Shown here: positions 31,950 through 42,858 of the stretch, piece by piece
Layout: every line of letters begins with the position of its first letter
Position numbering within the stretch: the stretch's first letter is position 1
Assembly (NCBI RefSeq): GCF_026262505.1
Contig: NC_067204.1
Location: 16,222,165 to 16,286,164 of the forward strand
From: Trichomonas vaginalis G3
Lineage: Eukaryota > Parabasalia > Trichomonadida > Trichomonadidae
Reading direction: 5' to 3'
DNA length: 64,000 nt
The notes under the pieces: model-generated
Databases searched by the model: none
What the model saw: the letters and a program-made list of their open reading frames with translations, nothing else
What the model was told of the DNA's origin: nothing
Position numbers and translations under genes: made by a program

Positions 31950-32739
31950 AAAAAAAATTTGCCTAAGTGAGTCAAAGCATCCAGATGATATGAAAAACAC
32001 TTTAGATTCAAAGCGCTAGCCTTTGATTTATAGCATGTTTTCATGCTTTTGAGAATTGAAATCTAATCATTTCATGTCTTATGGTTTAACTATGATATAA
32101 TTCGAACCTGTTATTATTCGCTATGAGAATTGAAGAATATCAATTAGATTTTGGCAAATCATTTTGAAATCTTGCTTTTGGCAAAGGTGACCAAACTATT
32201 TTTTGAAAGTCCGCCATAACTTTAATGGTACTATTTCAGCGTGTACAATGAATACAAAAATTCTAAGAGTGCCACATAAAATAGTACTTTAGACTTGAGT
32301 TAATGCTACCAACCAAATGTTAAAAAGATGACTTTAGTGTTTTGATAATCAAAGATTAAAATCATTATTGTCTAAATCAATAATCATAACGACAGAAGTT
32401 AATGTTTTTTTATCAGTGCTTTAAATCCACTTTTAAAAGTATACCTCAAAAATCAAAATATCAAAAAAAAATTGGCCGATAGGTTTGGCTTTAATTTTTG
32501 TCTGCTTTTATGATTTGATATGGATGTTATAATTTTAAAAGTTGAGCCAAATTCACCAATAGATTTTTGAGATTTGCAAATACTCAATAATTTTCAGCGT
32601 GTTATCTTTTATTAAAAGAACTATTTGGTTTCAGTATCATATAAATTGATATTTACTTTCTATTTGAACCTTCATTTAGCTAATGATTTAATAATACAGA
32701 TTTCATCTAGTCCTTATAAGAGAATTTTGAATTTGTTAT
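31950..32739. other. AT-rich spacer
   Basis: From the TPR promoter to the hairpin-chain element. No frame or repeat of note. Confidence 0.5.
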
Positions 32740-32762
32740 TGTTGCATGCTAAGTTCGGTCAA
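32740..32762 (+). repeat. left TIR of hairpin-chain element
   Basis: 23 bases, perfect inverse of 34734-34756. Confidence 0.85.
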
Positions 32763-33158
32763 CGATAGGAATTGAGGGGAAATTAATCGTCGAGGAAGTA
32801 CGATTATGTAAAGTAAAAAATGTTGTGGGATTTTTAATATTGTATATAATTTTATAATAAAATTTTTGTGAGACATTTTAAGAAGCACATATAATTTTTT
32901 GAATTTAAAAATTAAAGTAGTGTTGAATGAATTTATTGATTAATTTAATACGGATATTTCTCAAAATTAATCAAAAATAGGTTTTCAGAGAACTTTTGAG
33001 ATATCTTTTCAAAATGTCTTTTTGAAAATATATAAGTATTATATCAAATTGAAAAAAGGTATTTATCAAAATTCTAAATTCTTAATAAAAAATAACTTTT
33101 CAGAGGATTGTGATTTTGAAAGCATGAGTAATAAGTAAAAAATATCTACGATTTTAAT

Positions 33159-34441
33159 GAGGGAATTGTTCCTTATGAGGTATACATTATAACTATATAC
33201 CTCATAAGGAACAATTCCCTCTTGATAGCTGGGAAACTTTCTCTGAATAACTTATCATTTGGAGAAAGTTTCCCAGCTATCTATTAGAAACTAAAGGCTG
33301 TGAGGCACTAATATATAATCAGTGCCTCATAGCCTTTAGTTTCTTATTAAAAACGAGAAAACTTGTTCGAAATGATAAACAATTTCGAACAAGTTTTCTC
33401 GTTTTAAGGAGGGAATTGTTCCTTATGAGGTATACAGTATGAATATATAACTCATAAGGAACAATTCCCTCTTGATAGCTGGGAAACTTTCTCTGAATAA
33501 CTTATCATTTGGACAGAAAAGTGACACTTTACATGGCAAAAAATAGAGCCTTACTTTTGAGATACTTGAGATTGAAACTGAATCTTATGAGGCGGTGATC
33601 TTGAATCACTACCTCATAAGGTTCAGTTTCATATAAAATTTGTTGCAATTTGTTATTCTTTTGCAATTATTTCTTATAAGATTTTACATCTTTTAGCGGG
33701 GAATGTTTGTTATCATGTATATATTATAAATATCTACACGATAACGAACATTCCTCGCTAAATTGCTGAGAAACTTTGAGGAAATGTCGAACAATTTCCT
33801 CAAAGTTTCTCAGATTTATATAGATCACTAGAGTCCCCTAGGCACTGATTCTGGTTCAGTACCTAGGAGGCTCTAGTTCTCTAACGAACTGATAAAATGT
33901 TTTTAAATTTTTGGATATTGCTACCTGTGAAGCACTGACTTCAAGTCAGTACCTCACAGGTAGCAATTACATTGAAAGATGGGAGAAACTTTGTCCGAAT
34001 GTTAAACTATTCGGACAAAGTTTCTCACATTTGTAGTGGAGATGGAAGGCTTTGAGGTATATTGTATTAATATATACCCCAAAGCCTTCCATCTCCACTT
34101 GAAAGTGTCCAAACTTTGGGTTAATACTTTGCAATTAACCCAAAGTTTGGACACTTTCTAGAAGGAATTGGAGGGTAAGAGATATACATTCATATGGTAT
34201 ATCTCTTACCCTCCAATTCCTTCTTAAAATGGGAGAAACTTTGTCCGAATGTTAAACTATTCGGACAAAGTTTCTCCCATTTTTTGAAGGAATTGGAGGC
34301 TATGAGATACTGATGCAATGTCAGTAACTCATGGCTTCCAATTCCTTCCTAAAACTCATAAAAGTGGACATTACATGCATATAAAATTTGACATGTAAAG
34401 TCCACTTTTTGTGAGCGGGGATTTGACTCCGTCAAATCCCC
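33159..34441. repeat. chain of about 18 consecutive hairpins in three families
   Basis: Hairpins with stems of roughly 18-28 bp and short loops follow each other, often with only a few bases between: 33159-33221, 33224-33281, 33286-33344, 33350-33405, 33409-33471, a half copy 33474-33522, 33573-33631, 33694-33760, 33766-33813, 33827-33877, 33919-33965, 33983-34026, 34035-34099, 34101-34158, 34160-34224, 34226-34284, 34286-34348, 34355-34415 and a short one 34417-34441. Loops fall into three kinds: GGTATA...TATACC (first, fifth, eighth and others), GCACTGAT...ATCAGTGC, and GAAT...ATTC with an inner TTAAACT-like core. Stems of the same kind differ in sequence between copies but remain paired. 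No coding content. Confidence 0.9.
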
Positions 34442-34733
34442 TTTTTCGTTTACGAGAAAGCCAAATTCTCTCAAAAAGTTAAGTAGGACCAATTTTTTAT
34501 AAAAAAAATCCAATTTCATTATGAATGTTAATTAATTTATATAATTATTGAATAAAAAATTTTCTTTGAGATTATGAAAAGTTCTTTGAAAAGTTATTTT
34601 TTCTCATTTTTAAATATTGTATTAGCCTATATATTTATAATCCAAATTAAATAACTTTAAATTCAATATTTAAAGAATAATTTTGAAGGAATTGAGTTAC
34701 TTCCCCCGACGATAAAATTGAGAGGTTTACATT

Positions 34734-34756
34734 TTGACCGAACTTAGCATGCAACA
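34734..34756 (-). repeat. right TIR of hairpin-chain element
   Basis: 23 bases, perfect inverse of 32740-32762. Confidence 0.85.
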
Positions 34757-35557
34757 TTATAATAAAAAAACAAACAGATATAGCTTACACTTCTATAATA
34801 AAGATACCTTTTATAGAAATCAGTATGAAATGTGTTTTGGCTTATTGGAAGCATATCAGACATAATCGCCATAATCAAAAAATCTATATACCCAATAAGT
34901 AATAAATTTGTCGATATAGATTTTCCATAAAATTAGTTTTTAGTCTGATCTTGAAATAAATTTAATTTTTTATAAAAAAAATCACATTTAAAAGTACCTT
35001 TTTAGTAGCTCGAAATCCTGTTGGTGGATTTCGGGCGTACTTCAAAATTAGCTTTTCTTCTACATATGCAAGCTATATTTTAAATATGGAGCAAATCGGA
35101 TCGGCGAAAGTAGTTTAGTTACCTTTCTTTTGGCTGAAATCTATCTATATTATGAACCAATATCATGTGTTATTTATAATTGATTAACAGAACAGTTAGT
35201 TGTGTGTAGTATTTCAGAGATAAAAATAATTTTTATTCTAAATTTTAGGGCACGCACATATTTCTATTTCATATGCAACTAAATTTCTATGCTCTTGAGA
35301 TTTCAATCTGCTAATGAGTTTAGGCAATTTGTGATGGAAGAATCTTGTGCATCAATTAGGGAGGGGCACAGAATGTCAGAAGCATTGTAACATTGATGTT
35401 GATATCACAGCAATAATTAATTAGAAAATTTTATAATATTTTTTTTTTTTTCATTTTTCTTGTTTTGTTTCAATATTTTGAAGACAATTCACATTTAAAA
35501 AGGAGATTATAATCAATAGGTCTTTATACAAAAATAATAAAATAAAAAGCAAAAACA
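34757..35557. other. AT-rich spacer
   Basis: Between the hairpin-chain element and the 3' end of the ArfGAP gene. It contains a short palindrome (CGAAATCC/GGATTTCG near 35010-35030) but nothing else I can name. Confidence 0.5.
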
Positions 35558-36556
35558 TTACTTTTGGTTGAAATATCTGTAAACCGCGCCGGCAATTTCC
35601 TTTCCTTTGTCGTAAGCTGCAGTAGCGTATGGAGATGCAGCGCTAGCAACAGCGCTAACACCTGTTGAAACTGCCGATGTAACGTCTGATACGACGTGTT
35701 TAACAACATCAACAGCTACAGCGCCAGCGTTATTCTGTCGTGGGTGGAAATCAACTGGGCCAGAGCCAGCTGAGCCGTATTTGTTGATTTTTGGAGGAGG
35801 TCTCCAAATTTGTTCTTCATTTGGATTTTCATCCGAAACAAATGGTGATTGTACTTTAGGTTTGTCGACAAGTGCATCGTTATCCTTGAAATCATCATTC
35901 TCTAAGATGCTATCGAAATCATCAACATCAATTTCGCTTGAAACAACACGGATCTGTTTTCTAGACTGTAATTGACGTGATCTACCAGGTCCTGATTTCT
36001 TAATGACGGCTGGTTTGCGCTTAGGCAATGGTTTCGTTTCTACAAGTGGAGATTTTTCTGGTTTATCTTCGTCATCGATACTAGGAATAGTATAATCTGA
36101 AAGAGGAGCTGACATGGATCTCGGTGGTGCCTTTGGCTCTGGTTTTGGTGGTTCTTCGGCTGGTGGTTCTGGTCCTTCATCGGATTGAGCTTCACCAGGA
36201 AGATGTGCACCTGCTTCAGCATAAAGCTGGGCTGCATATTGTTTAGCACCGCGAGATTTGTATTTTGCAGAGACTGATAATGCATCAATTCCAATAGATT
36301 TGAAATAATCACGTGCTTTTTTATTTCCGCCGCATTTCATGACGTTTATTTGCTCATCAGTCCAGGAATCTAAATCAAGTGATCTAACAAAAGAAACGTG
36401 AACACCTAATCCACGATGTTTGCCAGCACACTCCAGGCAAATCCAAATGCCATAAGTAACGGATGCCCATGTTGGATTTTTGGCGCCGCAATCAGCACAC
36501 GTCTTATTTTCGGGCCTACGCGCTAGGCGCCTGAGTTCGTCCTTATTGTCACTCAT
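35558..36556 (-). CDS. Arf GTPase-activating protein, ArfGAP1/Gcs1-like
   Basis: 332 residues. The N-terminal ArfGAP zinc finger is complete: Cys20, Cys23, Cys40 and Cys43 with CX2C-X16-CX2C spacing. The catalytic arginine finger is Arg48 in [14 protein letters not shown], followed by [14 protein letters not shown] and [13 protein letters not shown]. The wording [18 protein letters not shown] is closer to ArfGAP1/Gcs1 than to the Glo3 type. The rest is a low-complexity, Pro/Lys/Ser-rich tail with acidic patches, ending in an amphipathic Ala/Val-rich helix (near 280-325) that could sense membrane curvature as ALPS motifs do. It should stimulate GTP hydrolysis on Arf at the Golgi and in COPI traffic. 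Codon use is GC-richer than flanking DNA. Intact. Confidence 0.92.
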   Translation of the reverse strand: MSDNKDELRRLARRPENKTCADCGAKNPTWASVTYGIWICLECAGKHRGLGVHVSFVRSLDLDSWTDEQINVMKCGGNKKARDYFKSIGIDALSVSAKYKSRGAKQYAAQLYAEAGAHLPGEAQSDEGPEPPAEEPPKPEPKAPPRSMSAPLSDYTIPSIDDEDKPEKSPLVETKPLPKRKPAVIKKSGPGRSRQLQSRKQIRVVSSEIDVDDFDSILENDDFKDNDALVDKPKVQSPFVSDENPNEEQIWRPPPKINKYGSAGSGPVDFHPRQNNAGAVAVDVVKHVVSDVTSAVSTGVSAVASAASPYATAAYDKGKEIAGAVYRYFNQK

Positions 36557-36966
36557 TAATCAAAATTTACGACGGTTTTTTTCATTGGGGCCGATCCTAA
36601 TTACAGCTTTTCCAAGCTGAATCTTGCATATATTATTCATCTAATCATGGAAAATTTTTAATAGCGCAATTAAGTAAAAAATGAGCGGATTCATTTCGCA
36701 AATTTGTAATGGATATTCGTGCTATGAAATGAAAATTACTGTGAATATTGCATGTGATCCTAAATCCTTTGCCAATACCGAATAATTTTGTTCAAATTCT
36801 TCTTTTGAATTTGATTTAGGCCAAAATATCTTCAAAACCAAGCATAATCTAAAATTGCCCTTAATAAGTATTTGTCAGAGAGTTCGCTCAGATTTGAAGC
36901 CACTAGCTTCAAAATTTTGTAAATTCACGATAAAAGTTGTCAAATTAAAATCGAGATACTTTTAGA
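36557..36966. other. divergent promoter region of ArfGAP and PRPP-synthetase-like genes
   Basis: 410 bases between two divergent starts. No well-placed TCAYW on either side; nothing else seen. Confidence 0.45.
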
Positions 36967-37968
36967 ATGGAATTTCCAAACCAGATCATCATGGTTAACT
37001 TGGAATCATCTAAATACTTTGCTGATGCAATTTACGACGAGTTAACCGATCAAGGTGTCCACATTTCTCGAATGGGAATTAAAAGATCACAATATCCAAA
37101 TGGCGAAAAGTATTATAAGCTAGAAATTCCCAATGCATTCTCTCTTCTCGGTAAAACAGCATTATACGTTGGATCCATTGTCTCTGATGAAGATATTTTC
37201 GATGTTCAACGAATTGGCTATACATTGGCTTATTCTGGAATCAAAAGAAGAATATTTGTTATTCCATTCTTAGCCTATTCTTCAAATGACAGAGCTATTT
37301 CTCCAGGAGAAGTTGTAGTTTCAAAAATTAATCATACTCTCTTCAGCTCTTTAGGAGCCACCGATGAAGGAAACGTTTTTGTTTTCTTGGATCTTCATAC
37401 AGCCGGCCTTTTGCACTATTTCGAAGGCTCCTGCCTTAGAATTGAATTATACGGTCAGAGAGCACTTTGCGATGCCATCTACTCCGCAGGCTTTGACATG
37501 TCTAAAGTCGTTATCGGAGCTCCTAACCTTCGAGATTCTAAGTGGGTTAACTCATACGCTTCAGAATTCAAAGTTCCAATTGCCTTCGTTACTCAGAACT
37601 CAACACTTGAAGAGAACTCTCCAGGAAGCTTAGTCATTGGCGACGTACAAGGAAAACATGTGATTGTTTACAGCGATTTGATTAGATCTTCTTCTGCAGT
37701 TATAAACGTAACAAAAACATACCTAAATGCTGGTGCAAGCTCAGTAGACTTCATGCTTTCGCATTTCGCCATTGTTGATGAAAATCAAATCAAAGAAATC
37801 GCAGATTCTCCTGTTTCAGGAATTTACGCTACAAACTCTCATCCTATTACACAAACAGAACTAGTTAGATCATCTCCAAAGTTCCATATCATTGATATTG
37901 CTCCATATTTTGCAAGATGTCTTTTCGAGATGCTTCCTTCAGATAGATTCCCAAGATTATCCGTTTAA
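36967..37968 (+). CDS. PRPP-synthetase-like protein with altered active site
   Basis: 333 residues with the two phosphoribosyltransferase-like domains of ribose-phosphate pyrophosphokinase. Recognisable parts: RSQYPNGEKYYKLE (N-terminal block), IPFLAYSSNDRAISPGE (the flexible catalytic loop, residues about 98-114), FLDLHTAGLLHYFEG (the DLH metal/ATP motif, about 140-155) and HVIVYSDLIRSSSAVI (the PRPP-binding loop, about 230-245). Normal enzymes read Y.RQDRKD and VDDI.DTGGT at the second and fourth places. Here both are changed, so activity is doubtful. It could be a regulatory paralogue like the PRPP-synthetase-associated proteins. Trichomonads salvage purines and lack de novo synthesis, so a changed role is plausible. 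Codon use is GC-rich, the frame is intact, and it looks expressed. Confidence 0.85.
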   Translation: MEFPNQIIMVNLESSKYFADAIYDELTDQGVHISRMGIKRSQYPNGEKYYKLEIPNAFSLLGKTALYVGSIVSDEDIFDVQRIGYTLAYSGIKRRIFVIPFLAYSSNDRAISPGEVVVSKINHTLFSSLGATDEGNVFVFLDLHTAGLLHYFEGSCLRIELYGQRALCDAIYSAGFDMSKVVIGAPNLRDSKWVNSYASEFKVPIAFVTQNSTLEENSPGSLVIGDVQGKHVIVYSDLIRSSSAVINVTKTYLNAGASSVDFMLSHFAIVDENQIKEIADSPVSGIYATNSHPITQTELVRSSPKFHIIDIAPYFARCLFEMLPSDRFPRLSV

Positions 37969-39737
37969 GAGATATTTTCTCATCAAAAACACAATTTATT
38001 ATTTTGTATTATTTTTTTAATTTTGTCTGTTGTAAAAATTAAATGATTATTTATATATAAAAATTCATAAATTTTATCAGAAATCTTTATGATCATTGTT
38101 TTTCGTATGCACTACATTCATAACTTTCTTTTATCATTTTAAAGCGGAATTCATATAGGCATGTTTATTCAAAAGCTACTTATAGACAGTTTCTTAACTT
38201 AGACCTTTTGGTAATGCTCCGTTTTTTGCAATAATTGAAGAATCTATTTGTAAAAACCTTCGACTAGATTCATGAAAGAGTGAAAAGCTCTCATATTTGC
38301 AACATTAGTGATAATATACTAAAAAATCGGAGAAGATAATACCCTACTTTTACAACATTTAGAAAACATGCATGACCCCTACCCAGGGTCCAAAAATTGG
38401 TATTTTCTGCGCTCAGGCAACATGAGTTTTTGGGCCGCCAAATGAATAGCTCAAATAGTTTCCTCATATAGAGACATGCTTATGCTTAGAGTTTGAAGGG
38501 AATCTAAAGTGATTTTTTTCTGCATTTCGAAATCTAATGCAATCTTAAAATCATGATTAAACTGCGAATCTGGGCGCAATTTTTTAATATGTTAATATAT
38601 GAAGGTACTCCTACTACTGCGAATGCTTCAAATGAAAATTCAAGAAATCAGATTAATTTGATCACATTAGTATAGTAGTGGTCAATCCAAAAGCTTATAT
38701 GTTGATATATAACCTATAGAGATGATAATTATCGACTCTTCATTGAAATGCATAAGATTTAATAATCTCATAAATATTCTTTTTAATTTTCAGTATTTCG
38801 TGTGCATTTAGATTGCATATACCTGTATATGATATTTCTAGAATGTTTTGGTTAGATATTAAGTTTTTTAGATTAATATTTTAACATTTTGATAAAACAA
38901 GCAATTGTTCCATTTTGGAATCGCGATTGAACTCTAGTTTGACTAATATGATGTTGTATGATCAAATGAATTCTAACTTCATGAGATAAAATTTGAAATT
39001 TGAAAATGCGATATCTGACTCAAATATTTATCTGAGCACATTTAACATTCAATTATAAACTAAAGTAATATACAGCAGATTCGATTTGGCTTATATTTTA
39101 AATATTCAACAAATAATCTTATAAAATTGTGCTATTCACGTTTCTCAAAGATGAATTAAGCATTTACAACTTGTGCATTGATGGAATTAGATATGGATTC
39201 TAATGTTAATCGATATTTTGTAATTGATATATATTTTATCATGGTTTGACATTTGATCGTGTTGAAACCGGAATTGCAATATGCATCATCTATATATATA
39301 ATTGTCAAAATATGAGCTATAGATTTTTAAATTATGCTCCTGATTATGAGTGACTTATATGATTATATTGAATTGAGTAGTAAGAATCATAAATATTAGA
39401 ATATTACGATAATGTATTATAACCTTATAGAAGCTTAAGGCTAAAAATGATGATGAAAATGTAGCTCAAATTTAAGTCTAAAAATTTGAAAAAATTAAGT
39501 GCTTATGATAGTATGACGATATTGGTTTGAATGTAAGAAATTAGAGATGTATTAGAAGCATTATGAGAAAATAATAAGATATAAAAACAATTTTATGAAA
39601 TAATTTAAGTTATAAGAGGTGTTAACATTGGTAATGTGTGTATAAGATAGTAGAATTGTATTGGATCTTTGATTAGTATTTTATAACAATTTATTAATGT
39701 AGATGTGATTAGAATGTTGGATTTCAAAGGAGAAAGC
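37969..39737. other. 1.8 kb AT-rich spacer
   Basis: From the PRPP-synthetase-like gene to the foldback element. I searched by eye for inverted ends and frames and found nothing to report apart from general low complexity. Confidence 0.45.
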
Positions 39738-39739
39738 GG

Positions 39740-40360
39740 ATTGTGCACTCTTGTTGGTCTGCATGTGTCATTTCGGGAGACATTGCCTGTGCATGTCTCC
39801 CAGAATGGCATACTGTTCCGCATTCATAACTTGAATGCGGAACTTTGACCGACAAGAGTGCATTGTGCACTCTTGTTGGTCTGCATGTGTCATTCCGGGA
39901 GACATTGCCTGTGCATGTCTCCCAGAATGGCATACTGTTCCGCATTCATAACTTGAATGCGGAACTTTGACCGACAAGAGTGCATTGTGCACTCTTGTTG
40001 GTCTGCATGTGTCATTCCGGGAGACATTGCCTGTGCATGTCTCCCAGAATGGCATACTGTTCCGCATTCATAACTTGAATGCGGAACTTTGACCGACAAG
40101 AGTGCATTGTGCACTCTTGTTGGTCTGCATGTGTCATTCCGGGAGACATTGCCTGTGCATGTCTCCCAGAATGGCATACTGTTCCGCATTCATAACTTGA
40201 ATGCGGAACTTTGACCGACAAGAGTGCATTGTGCACTCTTGTTAGTCTGCATGTGTCATTCCGGGAGACATTGCCTGTGCATGTCTCCCAGAATGAGACA
40301 ATTTATTGCAATCAGAATACGATTGCAAAACTTTGACGACAAGAGTGCATTGTGCACTCT
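39740..40360 (-). repeat. left 122-bp tandem array (5 units)
   Basis: Five units bounded by the junction motif GTGCACTCTTGT, at about 39740, 39862, 39984, 40106, 40228 and 40350. The unit folds into three hairpins: ACAAGAGTGC/GCACTCTTGT across the unit junction, GGGAGACAT/ATGTCTCCC, and TTCCGCATT/AATGCGGAA. The unit facing the spacer carries a variant hairpin (TTGCAATC/GATTGCAA). Confidence 0.93.
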
Positions 40361-40369
40361 TGTTTGTCA

Positions 40370-41383
40370 TCCACTATGATACTTAGAGAAAATACTTTAC
40401 TTACATTATTTAAAATATTAATTTCCCTATTTAATATTTATTTATTATTTTTTGTGCTTTATATTCCCTATGGCATGTACTGAACTATTTTATAGACTCT
40501 ACCGAGCTATCTCCACATATAAACATTTGACAATAACACATATATACTCTCTTCATATTCTAGTCTCATGACATATTATTGCAAAAGCTATATTTATACA
40601 GCATACCTCATAAAGTCTCATTATATCCCTATCTAAGCGTTCAAAACCTATTTTCCCCATGTAATCTGATTCTTCAGGCTCCGCTGATTCGATTTCTGCT
40701 GTCAGATCGTGAAAATATGAATCAAATAACAAGATAAATACAAGTTACCCAACTTAAGTTCATGTTCAAACAACATCATTTTAGAAAAATTCAATTTTTT
40801 CCAAAAGTGTGTGAATTCAAAAAGTCACAATATATCTAGTTATTACCCAGTATTAATTTTTTAATTTAGTTTTTGAGATATTCATTTTATAATACGTATT
40901 ATTCAGAAAATTAAATACATTTGTAAGGGAAAACGGAATTAATAACAAATATATGAATATCGTGGAAGAGTCAATTTGAAGAAAACATTATTATTTTGGA
41001 TTTGTGTTTATCTTGTTATGTGATTCATATTTTCACGATCTGACAGCAGAAATCGAATCAGCGGAGCCTGAAGAATCAGATTACGTGGGGAAAATAGGTT
41101 TTGAACGCTTAGATAGGGATATAATGAGACTTTATGAGGTATGCTGTATAAATATAGCTTTTGCAATAATATGTCATGAGACTAGAATATGAAGAGAGTA
41201 TATATGTGTTATTGTCAAATGTTTATATGTGGAGATAGCTCGGTAGAGTCTATAAAATAGTTCAGTACATGCCATAGGGAATATAAAGCACAAAAAATAA
41301 TAAATAAATATTAAATAGGGAAATTAATATTTTAAATAATGTAAGTAAAGTATTTTCTCTAAGTATCATAGTGGATGACAAAC
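40370..41383. repeat. long inverted repeat (palindrome arms and spacer)
   Basis: Arms of about 374-384 bases (40370-40743 and 41000-41383), inverted and nearly identical; spacer 40744-40999 is unique, AT-rich and without a frame. A 62-codon open frame in the right arm (41004-41192) lies wholly within the palindrome and shows no family likeness. Confidence 0.9.
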
Positions 41384-42840
41384 AAGAGTGCACAATGCAC
41401 TCTTGTCGGTCAAAGTTTTGCAATCGTATTCTGATTGCAATAAATTGTCTCATTCTGGGAGACATGCACAGGCAATGTCTCCCGGAATGACACATGCAGA
41501 CCAACAAGAGTGCACAATGCACTCTTGTCGGTCAAAGTTCCGCATTCAAGTTATGAATGCGGAACAGTATGCCATTCTGGGAGACATGCACAGGCAATGT
41601 CTCCCGGAATGACACATGCAGACCAACAAGAGTGCACAATGCACTCTTGTCGGTCAAAGTTCCGCATTCAAGTTATGAATGCGGAACAGTATGCCATTCT
41701 GGGAGACATGCACAGGCAATGTCTCCCGGAATGACACATGCAGACCAACAAGAGTGCACAATGCACTCTTGTCGGTCAAAGTTCCGCATTCAAGTTATGA
41801 ATGCGGAACAGTATGCCATTCTGGGAGACATGCACAGGCAATGTCTCCCGGAATGACACATGCAGACCAACAAGAGTGCACAATGCACTCTTGTCGGTCA
41901 AAGTTCCGCATTCAAGTTATGAATGCGGAACAGTATGCCATTCTGGGAGACATGCACAGGCAATGTCTCCCGGAATGACACATGCAGACCAACAAGAGTG
42001 CACAATGCACTCTTGTCGGTCAAAGTTCCGCATTCAAGTTATGAATGCGGAACAGTATGCCATTCTGGGAGACATGCACAGGCAATGTCTCCCGGAATGA
42101 CACATGCAGACCAACAAGAGTGCACAATGCACTCTTGTCGGTCAAAGTTCCGCATTCAAGTTATGAATGCGGAACAGTATGCCATTCTGGGAGACATGCA
42201 CAGGCAATGTCTCCCGGAATGACACATGCAGACCAACAAGAGTGCACAATGCACTCTTGTCGGTCAAAGTTCCGCATTCAAGTTATGAATGCGGAACAGT
42301 ATGCCATTCTGGGAGACATGCACAGGCAATGTCTCCCGGAATGACACATGCAGACCAACAAGAGTGCACAATGCACTCTTGTCGGTCAAAGTTCCGCATT
42401 CAAGTTATGAATGCGGAACAGTATGCCATTCTGGGAGACATGCACAGGCAATGTCTCCCGGAATGACACATGCAGACCAACAAGAGTGCACAATGCACTC
42501 TTGTCGGTCAAAGTTCCGCATTCAAGTTATGAATGCGGAACAGTATGCCATTCTGGGAGACATGCACAGGCAATGTCTCCCGGAATGACACATGCAGACC
42601 AACAAGAGTGCACAATGCACTCTTGTCGGTCAAAGTTCCGCATTCAAGTTATGAATGCGGAACAGTATGCCATTCTGGGAGACATGCACAGGCAATGTCT
42701 CCCGGAATGACACATGCAGACCAACAAGTGCACAATGCACTCTTGTCGGTCAAAGTTCCGCATTCAAGTTATGAATGCGGAACAGTATGCCATTCTGGGA
42801 GACATGCATAGGCAATATCTCCGGAATGACATGCTTAGAA
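41380..42840 (+). repeat. right 122-bp tandem array (about 12 units)
   Basis: Same 122-base unit as the left array in the opposite orientation, with starts every 122 bases from about 41384 to 42727 and a partial, decayed last unit. The middle copies look identical. Frames of about 99 codons that run through it repeat exactly with the period and are shadows of the repeat, not genes. Confidence 0.95.
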
Positions 42841-42858
42841 CAATAATGCACTCTATCC

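Larger units (their letters stand above)
32740..34756. mobile_element. hairpin-chain element with terminal inverted repeats
   Basis: The two ends are perfect 23-base inverted repeats beginning TGTTGCATGCTAAGTTCGGT (32740-32762 and 34734-34756). Further in, similar blocks recur on both sides (an ATCGTCG-type block ending AAGTA, and TTTTCARAGAACTTTT), so the inverted ends are longer but diverged. TTAT flanks both ends and may be a 4-base target duplication. The 2.0 kb interior has no protein frame. Its centre, 33159-34441, is an unbroken chain of hairpins described separately. The inverted ends say it moved as a DNA transposon or foldback; the transposase family cannot be named from the ends. 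It lies between the TPR and ArfGAP genes without touching either. Confidence 0.75.
39738..42858. mobile_element. giant foldback element with tandem 122-bp repeats in both arms
   Basis: About 3.1 kb that folds back on itself. The inner arms are near-identical inverted copies (about 40370-40743 and 41000-41383, only a few base differences seen, for example near 40657 and its mirror near 41083). They are separated by a spacer of about 256 bases (40744-40999). Outside the arms lie tandem 122-bp arrays in opposite orientation: five units on the left, about twelve on the right. The outermost units are degenerate. No clear target duplication and no transposase frame. The layout resembles Foldback or Galileo-type elements, whose long inverted ends carry tandem repeats. 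The near-identity of the arms says it is young or kept alike by gene conversion. Confidence 0.8.

Noticed and set aside
31935-32044. Longer N-terminus for the TPR protein (MFFISSGCF...)
   Set aside because: The Inr TCACT at 31945-31949 places the transcription start downstream of that codon; the ATG at 31934 fits.
33159-34441. CRISPR array
   Set aside because: The organism is eukaryotic, there is no constant repeat separated by unique spacers, and the units are self-paired hairpins of varying stem sequence.
39740-42840. Many overlapping frames of about 99 codons in the 122-bp arrays
   Set aside because: They repeat exactly with the array period and exist because 122 is not a multiple of three and the unit lacks stops in some frames; no independent coding signal.
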